Origin: Rhodobacterales bacterium UBA3077
Lineage (GTDB): Bacteria > Pseudomonadota > Alphaproteobacteria > Rhodobacterales > Rhodobacteraceae
NCBI GenBank assembly: GCA_002366685.1
Contig: DFBP01000168.1
Coordinates: forward strand, 11,087-16,949
DNA length: 5,863 bases
Direction of reading: 5' to 3'
Under the pieces are notes generated by a model, which did no database searches, was not told where the DNA came from, and was given only the letters and a program-made list of their open reading frames with translations. The translations under genes and the position numbers were made by a program. Position 1 is the first letter of the stretch. Every line of letters starts with the position of its first letter. Positions 1-5,693 of the stretch are shown in pieces.

Positions 1-61
1 TTTAACCCGTTGAGTTTGCGCACATGCTCGATAATGCCTCCCTCACCCCGCAAAAATCAGG
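1..61. other. Left edge; possible end of an upstream gene and true P450 start region
   Basis: This short stretch cannot be assigned firmly. On the plus strand a TAA at 3-5 could end an upstream co-directional gene, but too little of it is present to tell. Plus-strand frame 1 is open from the edge to a TGA at 67-69 and contains an ATG at 34-36. That ATG may be the original start of the P450, one base out of frame with the rest (see findings). No ribosome binding site stands out on the plus strand. On the minus strand the complement of 37-41 reads GGAGG, but nothing convincing follows it. Confidence 0.3.
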
Positions 62-1378
62 TTGGCTGAGACCGTCCCCTCCCCGATGCAGGCACTTCGG
101 ATTGCCCAATGGAATTTTCTGGAGCTATTGCCAAAATCCTGCCTGACCGAACCGGTAATATCAGGGCAGGCGGGCGCAGCATTTCACATGGTCATGGACC
201 CGCCGTTGATCCGCGAGTTGCTCAATAATCGGGTCAAAGACTTCCGCAAAGGCAACCTGATCGTAGACCTCTTTCGCTCCGTTGCGAAGGAAAACATTGT
301 ATCCGCCCACGGCGCAACATGGGAAAAACTGCGCCCGCCGATGGCAAAGGCGATCCATATCTCGACCCTGAAAAACTTCTCAAACGTATTTTCTGAAGCC
401 GCCGAGGCGGCCGCAACCCACATTTCCAAACACTTGGGCACCCCGCTCGATATCGAATCCCAAATGACCCAAACTACCTTTGAAGTCATTGCCAAGCTGG
501 CGCTCACCGAATCTGACCCGCAATTTATGAACACCGTGCAGCGCGCGCTTGGTACCTTTACCACCGAAATCGCCCGTTTCAGCCCGCTGGATTTTCTCGA
601 CGCCCCCAATTGGCTCCCGCGACCCAACCGCGTCGGCCTGTCACCAACGATTGCCTACGGTCAAAAACTGGTTGATTCAGTTATTTCTACCCGCAAGCAA
701 AACGGTCCCCAATCACCGCCGGATATCCTCGACAAACTTCTTGAGGCCCAAGTCGCCGACCCCTTCATCACGGATGCGCATATTCGCGATAACCTCAATG
801 TTATGCTGATCGCCGGTCATGATACCACCGCGCGCACCCTCTCTTGGGCGCTGTACCTCGCCGCATTTGACCCCGCAGTGCAAGAAGCCGCCAGCGCCGA
901 AGCGCGCGCCGTGCTTCAAGGCCGACCCGCCGGATTTGACGATGTTCAAAACCTGCCGCTGACCCAGCAGATCATCAAAGAAACCATGGGGCTCTATCTG
1001 TCTTTCCCGCTTCTGGTGCGCAAATCGCTGGTGTCTGAAACCATCGGCGGAGTGGATTTTCGGAAAAACGATCAGGTTCTGATCCCGCTTTATGCGCTGC
1101 ACCGCAGCCACCTCCACTGGGACGAACCGGATTCATTCCGGCCAAGCCGCTTTGACGGCACAACCAAAATCAACAAATATGCCTATCTGCCCTTTGGCGG
1201 CGGGCCCCGCATCTGTATTGGTGCCAGCTTTGCGCAGCTTCAAAGCCAAATCCAGCTTGCTACGCTTCTTTCGCGCTTTCGTTTTTCCTTGATAGAGGGG
1301 CGACCCCCGCAGCCCAAGCTTTCCTTTTCACTCATATCACGAAATGGCATTCACTTGAACGCCGAGCCAATTAGTTAA
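62..1378 (+). CDS. Cytochrome P450 (ExxR arginine missing; N-terminus uncertain)
   Basis: A soluble bacterial heme-thiolate monooxygenase by family; the substrate cannot be told. Seen in the 438-residue product: C-helix WxxxR (W87, R91), I-helix AGHDTT (251-256) with the acid-alcohol pair D254/T255, a PERF-like segment PSRF (361-364), and the heme loop FGGGPRICIG (378-387) with axial C385. The K-helix motif should read ExxR but reads E307-T-M-G310 (codon GGG at 989-991), and the usual following Pro is Leu (L313). This Arg is almost universal in P450s and helps set the heme-binding fold, so activity is doubtful. The TTG start at 62 is weak, with only an AGG touching it. ATG at 86 is an alternative, and the native start may be the out-of-frame ATG at 34. 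Length is normal for the family, and no membrane anchor or fused reductase is seen. The stop overlaps that of the convergent parC. Family identity is certain; functionality is not. Confidence 0.88.
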   Translation: MAETVPSPMQALRIAQWNFLELLPKSCLTEPVISGQAGAAFHMVMDPPLIRELLNNRVKDFRKGNLIVDLFRSVAKENIVSAHGATWEKLRPPMAKAIHISTLKNFSNVFSEAAEAAATHISKHLGTPLDIESQMTQTTFEVIAKLALTESDPQFMNTVQRALGTFTTEIARFSPLDFLDAPNWLPRPNRVGLSPTIAYGQKLVDSVISTRKQNGPQSPPDILDKLLEAQVADPFITDAHIRDNLNVMLIAGHDTTARTLSWALYLAAFDPAVQEAASAEARAVLQGRPAGFDDVQNLPLTQQIIKETMGLYLSFPLLVRKSLVSETIGGVDFRKNDQVLIPLYALHRSHLHWDEPDSFRPSRFDGTTKINKYAYLPFGGGPRICIGASFAQLQSQIQLATLLSRFRFSLIEGRPPQPKLSFSLISRNGIHLNAEPIS

Positions 1379-3627
1379 GCGTTAAACTTGTTGTCTCGCG
1401 GGAAGCCCCGCGGCGCCATCCGGCCCGCCGAAGCCCGTTTACCTTGCCATTCGTCCAGCTCGGTCACCGTGCGAGTCCGCCCGCCTGTGTCCAGCCACTG
1501 AAGGCCAGACTTAAGGTCAAAGCTCTTCAAATCACTCAACTCGCCGTCTTTGTCAGCGTATTTCTGCAAACGCACACCCTTCCCACGCCCGAGCCGCGGC
1601 AGTTCCGCCACGGGGAAGACCAAAACCTTACGGTTTATCCCGACACAAGCCACATGGTCACCAACTACAGGTTCACAAACGCGCGCTCGCACATCGCCGC
1701 GTACATTCAGCACCTGTTTGCCGCTCCTCGTTTGCGCGATCACATCATCTTCGGTAACCACGAAGCCATCGCCAGCGCTGGAACCAACGATCAGTTCCCG
1801 CCCAGCAGTGTGAATAAACAAATCCACAATGCTGGCCTCGTTGGGCAAGTCCACCATCAACCGCACCGGCTCTCCCATACCGCGGCCGCCAGGCAAGGCA
1901 ACGCCGCCCAATGTATAAAACCGCCCATTGTCGCCCAAAAGCAGCAATTTGTCGGTTGTATGGGCATGAAAAATGAAGCGGCCCTCGTCTCCATCCTTGA
2001 ATTTCATGTCTGAATCGAGCGCAATATGCCCCTTTAGGGCTCGAATCCATCCCATTTTCGAACATACGACGGTAATCGGCTCTTTTTCGATCATCGCTTC
2101 GATCGGCACCTCTTCTACATCGGGTGCGTCGGCCAATTCGGTGCGCCGCGCACCATTTTCCGTGCCCTTGCCAAAGGTTTTTTTGGTTTCCCGCAACTGC
2201 TCGATGATCCGCGCCCATTGCAGCATCACATCGCCCAAAAGGGTCTTCAGCTCAGCCTGCTCGGCCTGCAATTCATCCCGCTCGCGGCGCAGTTCCATCT
2301 CCTCAAGCTTGCGCAAACTACGCAACCGCATGTTCAGAATCGCTTCGGCCTGCGCGTCACTCAGCTCAAACTCTGCCATCAGCATCGCCTTGGGGTCATC
2401 CTCGTAGCGGATAATCTCGATCACCCGATCGAGGTTGAGGAAGGCAATGATATAGCCTTCAAGCACTTCCAGCCGCGTCGCAATTTTCCCGAGCCTAAAC
2501 TTCGTTCGCCGCCCGAGCACCTCCCGCGCGTGGTCAATAAATGCCCGCAGCATTTCCTTGAGGGACGCAACCTGCGGCGTCAGCCCGTCGATCAGCACGT
2601 TCATGTTCAGCGAAAACCGCGTTTCAAGATCGGTCTGCCGAAACAGCGTTTCCATCAGAACCTGCGCATCCACCGTCTTGGCCCGCGGTTCCAGCACCAG
2701 CCGGATATCCTCGGCGCTCTCGTCGCGCACATCGGCCAGAATCGGTATTTTCTTGGCATTAATGATTTCAGCAATTTTTTCGATCAGCTTGCTTTTCTGC
2801 ACCTGATACGGGATTTCTGTGACCACAATCTGCCACTGCCCACGTCCGAGCTCCTCAACCTCCCAGCGCGCCCGCAACCGGAAAGATCCCTTCCCAGTGC
2901 TGTAGGCCTTCAGGATATTCTCGCGCGGTTCCACCAGCACCCCGCCAGTCGGAAAGTCAGGCCCCGGCACCAGCTCGGCCAGTGTTTCATCCCGTGCGTT
3001 CGGCGTGCGAATCAGGTGAATAGCTGCGTCACAAAGCTCACCAATGTTGTGCGGCGGAATATTGGTCGCCATGCCCACCGCAATCCCGCTCGACCCGTTC
3101 GCCAACAGGTGCGGAAACCGCGCCGGCATCACCACCGGCTCTTGCAGCGTGCCGTCATAATTGTCTTTGAAGTCTACGGCGTCCTCGTTCAACCCCTCCA
3201 TAAGCGACTCGGCAACCGCCGTCATCCGCGCTTCGGTATAGCGCGCTGCCGCAGGGTTATCCCCGTCGATATTGCCAAAATTCCCCTGCCCGTCAACCAG
3301 CGGATAGCGCACGTTAAAATCCTGCGCCAGCCGCGCCATCGCGTCATAGATCGCGGCATCCCCGTGCGGGTGATAGTTGCCCATCACGTCACCGGTTATT
3401 TTTGAGCTTTTCCGATACCGCCCCTTATGGTCCAGCTTCAACTCACGCATTGCATAGAGGATTCGCCGGTGCACAGGCTTCAGCCCATCCCGCGCATCGG
3501 GAAGCGCGCGGTTCATGATTGTTGAGAGCGCATAGGTCAAATACCGCTCGCCAAGCGCGCTTTTAAGGGGCTCGCTTGTGACTATGCCGCCATCATCCAT
3601 ATCGGGGTTATCTGTCTCTTTCACCAT
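1375..3627 (-). CDS. parC: DNA topoisomerase IV subunit A
   Basis: Breaks and rejoins duplex DNA to decatenate daughter chromosomes, as a ParC2ParE2 tetramer in the cytoplasm. The 750-residue product is close to the usual ParC length and shorter than GyrA. The N-terminal winged-helix part has ALPDARDGLKPVHRRILYAM (41-60), the HPHGD loop (86-90), and AARYTEARM (127-135) with catalytic R129-Y130. The tower and coiled-coil region is charged around 440-465. The C-terminal beta-pinwheel from about 515 contains repeated blade motifs such as QTRSGKQ (631-637) and RLGRGKG (678-684), but no canonical GyrA box QRRGGKG, which supports ParC over GyrA. The first residue of the quinolone-resistance region is Ala (A91), equivalent to E. 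coli ParC Ser80; D95 matches Glu84. The start ATG at 3625-3627 has no Shine-Dalgarno sequence; M10 at 3598-3600 is an alternative. It is convergent with the P450 and divergent from the SDR gene. Confidence 0.97.
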   Translation of the reverse strand: MVKETDNPDMDDGGIVTSEPLKSALGERYLTYALSTIMNRALPDARDGLKPVHRRILYAMRELKLDHKGRYRKSSKITGDVMGNYHPHGDAAIYDAMARLAQDFNVRYPLVDGQGNFGNIDGDNPAAARYTEARMTAVAESLMEGLNEDAVDFKDNYDGTLQEPVVMPARFPHLLANGSSGIAVGMATNIPPHNIGELCDAAIHLIRTPNARDETLAELVPGPDFPTGGVLVEPRENILKAYSTGKGSFRLRARWEVEELGRGQWQIVVTEIPYQVQKSKLIEKIAEIINAKKIPILADVRDESAEDIRLVLEPRAKTVDAQVLMETLFRQTDLETRFSLNMNVLIDGLTPQVASLKEMLRAFIDHAREVLGRRTKFRLGKIATRLEVLEGYIIAFLNLDRVIEIIRYEDDPKAMLMAEFELSDAQAEAILNMRLRSLRKLEEMELRRERDELQAEQAELKTLLGDVMLQWARIIEQLRETKKTFGKGTENGARRTELADAPDVEEVPIEAMIEKEPITVVCSKMGWIRALKGHIALDSDMKFKDGDEGRFIFHAHTTDKLLLLGDNGRFYTLGGVALPGGRGMGEPVRLMVDLPNEASIVDLFIHTAGRELIVGSSAGDGFVVTEDDVIAQTRSGKQVLNVRGDVRARVCEPVVGDHVACVGINRKVLVFPVAELPRLGRGKGVRLQKYADKDGELSDLKSFDLKSGLQWLDTGGRTRTVTELDEWQGKRASAGRMAPRGFPRDNKFNA
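1397..1412. terminator. Candidate GC stem-loop at the convergent P450/parC boundary
   Basis: A perfect 6-bp inverted repeat, CGCGGG and CCCGCG, with a 4-base loop AAGC. It lies inside the last codons of parC and 19 bases past the P450 stop. It could slow polymerase on either strand. Neither side has the following T-run of a classical intrinsic terminator, so the assignment is tentative. Confidence 0.25.
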
Positions 3628-3976
3628 ATATGTGGTGTATATCGCCCGCCCGCGCCGGTCCAGCGCAAAGTCAGCGCACGCACAGGTTACCGCATGTTAA
3701 CCACGTTGCACTATCTTCTCCTTGCCAGACAACACGGGGTTCGCGTCAGGCACTTCACTCCTTCACCCGCAGCGGTCGACCAAAAAAACGGCTTGCCTCG
3801 GGATTGTATCGTAACGAGTTGGCGCTGGTGCCACTTAACTGACGCGAAGCCCCCACAACCCTTCCCCAACGGTTGGAAATCAGGCCACATAGGCCACCCG
3901 ATACCTATGGCAATCCGGCAGGCTTCCCCTGCGCGGCAAATCCCTGTATGCAAAGCGCAATTCAGGGAGCGCAAAA
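3628..3976. other. Divergent intergenic region between parC and the SDR gene
   Basis: 349 bases with no convincing gene. Open frames exist on both strands (plus 3630-3842 and 3694-4026, minus 3711-3974), but they lack ribosome binding sites and recognisable protein features, and one runs into the SDR gene. Visible elements: TATACA on the minus strand (complement of 3636-3641), 8 bases before the parC ATG; inverted repeat GGTTA (3685-3689) / TAACC (3698-3702); 8-bp palindrome GGTCGACC (3774-3781) followed by a run of A; inverted repeat CCAAC (3866-3870) / GTTGG (3872-3876); direct repeat AGGCCAC at 3882-3888 and 3891-3897; and two stem-loops at 3915-3968. No complete sigma-70 type promoter with good -35 and -10 boxes could be picked by eye. 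No tRNA fold was found. Confidence 0.6.
3915..3969 (+). promoter_or_regulatory. Two stem-loops in the SDR leader; second occludes the ribosome binding site
   Basis: Hairpin 1: CCG (3915-3917) plus GCAGG (3918-3922) pair with CCTGC (3928-3932) and CGG (3934-3936), leaving one bulged G and a 5-base loop. Hairpin 2: TCCCTG (3941-3946) pairs perfectly with CAGGGA (3963-3968). The right arm of hairpin 2 contains most of the SDR Shine-Dalgarno AGGGAG (3964-3969), which is 7 bases before the ATG. A second CCCTG lies inside hairpin 1 (3927-3931) and could also pair with CAGGG (3963-3967). This is compatible with translational control, but no known riboswitch class is recognised and the fold was not computed. 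Confidence 0.3.
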
Positions 3977-4807
3977 ATGCAAAAGTCCATCCTTATCACC
4001 GGCTGCTCGTCGGGCATCGGCTATGATGCGGCACATGCGCTGCACAAACGCGGCTATCGTGTTTTTGCAACATGCCGCCAAGAGCTCGATTGCGAGCGCC
4101 TGCGCAGCGAGGGGCTGGAGAGCTTTCAGCTAAACTACGCTGATGAAGACAGTATCCGCCAAGCGGTTAAGGAGGTCTTAACCCGCACTGGCGGCACACT
4201 AGATGCTCTGTACAACAACGGCGCTTACGCAATCCCCGGTGCGACCGAGGACCTCCCCCGTGATGCCCTCCGAGCCCTTTTCGAAGCCAATCTCTTTGGC
4301 CAGTTTGACCTTATCAACCAAGTCCTGCCCGCAATGCACAACCAGGGCCACGGCCGGATTATCAACTGCTCATCGGTCTTGGCCCTCGTGGCGCTTAGGA
4401 TGCGTGGCGCTTATTGCGCGACCAAATTCGCGATGGAAGCCATGACCGATGCCCTTCGCTACGAGCTTTATGATTCAGAAATTAAAGTCATCTCCGTCCA
4501 GCCCGGCCCGATCCCAACCAAAATCCGAGAAAACTCGGTGCCCCATTTCGAAAAGTGGATCAACTGGGAGGATTCCGCCCAACGTAAGGTCTACGAACAA
4601 GAGGTTCTTCCACGCCTTTACGGCAAAAGCACAAGCCCTGATCGGTTTGAGCTCCCCTGCTCTGCCGTCACCAAAAAGCTGATTCACGCGCTGGAGTCGC
4701 CCAACCCGAAACCGCGTTATATGGTCACAAAAGCCACCTATTTTGCTGAATTCATGCGCCGCTTCTTGCCCAAACGGTTGCTCGACCGTATATATGCGGG
4801 CATGTAA
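3977..4807 (+). CDS. SDR-family NAD(P)-dependent oxidoreductase
   Basis: Classical short-chain dehydrogenase/reductase, a cytosolic Rossmann-fold enzyme that oxidises or reduces a hydroxyl/carbonyl group with NAD(P). Seen in the 276-residue product: cofactor loop TGCSSGIG (8-15), R34 after strand 2 (often an NADP(H) preference), NNGA (80-83, a variant of NNAG), N105, S133, and Y146-x3-K150, so the Asn-Ser-Tyr-Lys tetrad is complete. PGPIPT (176-181) fits the region after strand 6. The long C-terminal extension with basic-aromatic stretches (about 245-272) resembles the 17-beta-hydroxysteroid-dehydrogenase-like SDR subgroup; the substrate is not predictable. The ATG is well supported by AGGGAG 7 bases upstream, though that site may be folded into a hairpin. 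It is the first gene of a probable operon, and the next gene's ribosome binding site overlaps its stop codon. The family call is firm; the subgroup is moderate. Confidence 0.93.
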   Translation: MQKSILITGCSSGIGYDAAHALHKRGYRVFATCRQELDCERLRSEGLESFQLNYADEDSIRQAVKEVLTRTGGTLDALYNNGAYAIPGATEDLPRDALRALFEANLFGQFDLINQVLPAMHNQGHGRIINCSSVLALVALRMRGAYCATKFAMEAMTDALRYELYDSEIKVISVQPGPIPTKIRENSVPHFEKWINWEDSAQRKVYEQEVLPRLYGKSTSPDRFELPCSAVTKKLIHALESPNPKPRYMVTKATYFAEFMRRFLPKRLLDRIYAGM

Positions 4808-4812
4808 AGGAG
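4806..4812 (+). promoter_or_regulatory. Ribosome binding site overlapping the SDR stop codon
   Basis: AAAGGAG, 7 bases before the ATG at 4820. Its first two bases are the last two of the SDR stop codon TAA (4805-4807). A strong Shine-Dalgarno sequence placed on the preceding stop suggests translational coupling of the small membrane protein to the SDR gene. Confidence 0.8.
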
Positions 4813-4819
4813 CCGCATC

Positions 4820-5023
4820 ATGTTTTCCGACCCCCTCTTTATGCTTGTCATCGCCGCCGCTTTTTCCACAGCTGGCGTGCTTTTCCTCGGCCTTCTGACT
4901 TTTGCCAAAGGTGGTGAGTTTCACAAGCGAAACTCCAATAAAATAATGCGCTGGCGGGTTGGCTTGCAGTTCCTCACCGTGGTCCTGTTTATGACATGGA
5001 TCTACCTGACCAAAGGAATTTAA
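4820..5023 (+). CDS. HIG1-domain twin-transmembrane small protein
   Basis: A 67-residue inner-membrane protein. Hydropathy by eye gives two spans, about 6-28 and 46-63, joined by a short charged loop GGEFHKRNSNKIMRWR (31-46). The loop and the start of span 2 carry NSNKxMRWRxxxQ (N38, R44, R46, Q50), which matches the conserved segment of the HIG1 family. Known from the family: mitochondrial members (Rcf1, HIGD proteins) associate with cytochrome c oxidase and the bc1-oxidase supercomplex. Alphaproteobacteria carry short homologues, for which a role in respiratory-complex assembly or regulation is only inferred here. There is no cleavable signal peptide; span 1 itself would direct insertion. 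The gene sits 12 bases after the SDR gene and 3 bases before the adenosyltransferase gene. The start is fixed by AAAGGAG. Confidence 0.88.
   Translation: MFSDPLFMLVIAAAFSTAGVLFLGLLTFAKGGEFHKRNSNKIMRWRVGLQFLTVVLFMTWIYLTKGI
5012..5018 (+). promoter_or_regulatory. Ribosome binding site that decides the TTG start of the adenosyltransferase
   Basis: AAAGGAA within the last codons of the HIG1-domain gene, 8 bases before TTG at 5027-5029. No ATG is available nearby in this frame, and the protein family begins at about this point, so the TTG start is well supported. Confidence 0.7.
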
Positions 5024-5026
5024 CCC

Positions 5027-5599
5027 TTGGTTACGCTCAATAAAATCTACACCCGCACCGGTGATGCCGGCGATACCGCCCTAGGCAACGGCACCCGCGT
5101 TGCCAAGGAATCCCCTCGGGTTGAGGCCTATGGCACGGTCGATGAAACCAACGCCACCATTGGCCTCGCACGGCTCCACAGCACGGGCGAAATGGACGAA
5201 GCCCTCAGCCGTATCCAGAACGATATGTTTGATCTCGGGGCAGACCTCTGCCGCCCCGAAATGGAAAAAGACGCCGAGTCAGACTACCCGCCGCTCCGCA
5301 TGGCCGCCTCGCAAGTCGAGCGTCTGGAGGTGGAGATAGACGCGATGAACGCCCATCAGGAAACTCTTAAAAGTTTCATCCTGCCGGGGGGCTCGCCCCT
5401 CGCCGCGCACCTGCATCTGTGCCGCACGGTATCGAGGCGCGCCGAGCGGTTAAGCATAGAGCTCTCGCGTACCGAGTCGGTGAACCCCGCCGCAATCAAA
5501 TACCTCAACCGCTTGTCTGACTGGTTCTTTGTCGCCGCCCGCGCCGCGAATGAAAACGGAAAAACTGACATCCTCTGGGTCCCCGGCGCCAACCGTTAG
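5027..5599 (+). CDS. PduO-type ATP:cob(I)alamin adenosyltransferase
   Basis: Transfers the 5'-deoxyadenosyl group of ATP to cob(I)alamin (or cob(I)yrinic acid a,c-diamide) to make adenosylcobalamin-type cofactors in the cytosol; the family acts as a trimer. The 190-residue product is full length for the PduO/MMAB family. Motifs seen: N-terminal ATP-binding segment TRTGDAGDT (9-17), RVEAYGTVDETNA (31-43), FILPGG (117-122), CRTVSRRAER (132-141) and NRLSDWFFVAAR (161-172), all in family order. The fold is helical, unlike the P-loop CobA/BtuR type sometimes given the same product name. The start is TTG, supported by AAAGGAA 8 bases upstream. It lies 3 bases after the HIG1-domain gene, so coupling is likely, and 94 bases before etfB. 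In Rhodobacterales the product would serve AdoCbl-dependent acyl-CoA mutases (established for the lineage; not visible here). Confidence 0.95.
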   Translation: MVTLNKIYTRTGDAGDTALGNGTRVAKESPRVEAYGTVDETNATIGLARLHSTGEMDEALSRIQNDMFDLGADLCRPEMEKDAESDYPPLRMAASQVERLEVEIDAMNAHQETLKSFILPGGSPLAAHLHLCRTVSRRAERLSIELSRTESVNPAAIKYLNRLSDWFFVAARAANENGKTDILWVPGANR

Positions 5600-5619
5600 C
5601 GCCAAATGCGAAGTTTTTG

Positions 5620-5630
5620 TTGCACTGCAA
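5620..5630. promoter_or_regulatory. Candidate operator before etfB (TGC-N3-GCA inverted repeat)
   Basis: TTGCACTGCAA is an inverted repeat, TTGCA and TGCAA around one central base, lying 21 bases after the adenosyltransferase stop and 63 bases before etfB. Its core, TGC-N3-GCA, resembles the CTGC-N3-GCAG site I recall for PhaR, the polyhydroxybutyrate-responsive repressor of Rhodobacter/Paracoccus. Outer bases differ (T/A instead of C/G). A TTGACT box lies at 5643-5648, but no good -10 box was found at the right distance. Confidence 0.3.
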
Positions 5631-5680
5631 GAAAAATGCTGATTGACTGCGCGCGCAAACCCCAACCTTGGGCCCAAATT

Positions 5681-5684
5681 GGAG
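5681..5684 (+). promoter_or_regulatory. Ribosome binding site of etfB
   Basis: GGAG, 9 bases before the ATG at 5694. It follows closely on the perfect 10-bp palindrome TTGGGCCCAA (5668-5677). This supports the chosen start, which also gives the standard EtfB N-terminus. Confidence 0.65.
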
Positions 5685-5693
5685 AATCGCAAT

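Noticed and set aside
1..41. Possible divergent minus-strand gene start: GGAGG (complement of 37-41) followed by ATG (23-25) or GTG (21-23)
   Set aside because: The ATG frame stops after 7 residues, the GTG is 13 bases from GGAGG, and only 7 codons are visible before the edge. It would also leave almost no room for the P450 promoter.
1444..2013. Open frame of 189 codons on the plus strand opposite the parC C-terminal domain
   Set aside because: Antisense shadow of parC with no family features; coding signal on the parC strand is unambiguous.
2218..3405. Long open frame (395 codons) on the plus strand opposite parC
   Set aside because: It lies wholly antisense to a clear parC, is rich in His, Arg, Pro and Gln as expected of a GC-rich shadow frame, and has no recognisable domain or ribosome site.
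3685..3702. CtrA binding site
   Set aside because: Only one half resembles TTAACC; the expected TTAA-N7-TTAA arrangement is absent.
3711..3974. Minus-strand open frame of 87 codons in the parC-SDR gap
   Set aside because: TTG start without a convincing ribosome site; sequence rich in Cys, Trp and Arg with no recognisable motif. A small unknown protein is not excluded but not supported.
3694..4026. Plus-strand open frame of 110 codons in the parC-SDR gap
   Set aside because: No ribosome site, no domain recognised, and it overlaps the well-supported SDR start in another frame.
62..4807. A functional P450-SDR pathway pair
   Set aside because: The two genes are separated by parC on the opposite strand, are not co-transcribed, and the P450 may be inactive; nothing in the sequence links their substrates.
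4475..4924. Minus-strand open frame of 149 codons across the SDR/HIG1 junction
   Set aside because: Shadow of two well-supported plus-strand genes; no family resemblance.
5643..5671. Sigma-70 promoter for etfB from TTGACT at 5643-5648
   Set aside because: At 16-18 bases downstream the sequence is CCTTGG-like and does not resemble a -10 box.
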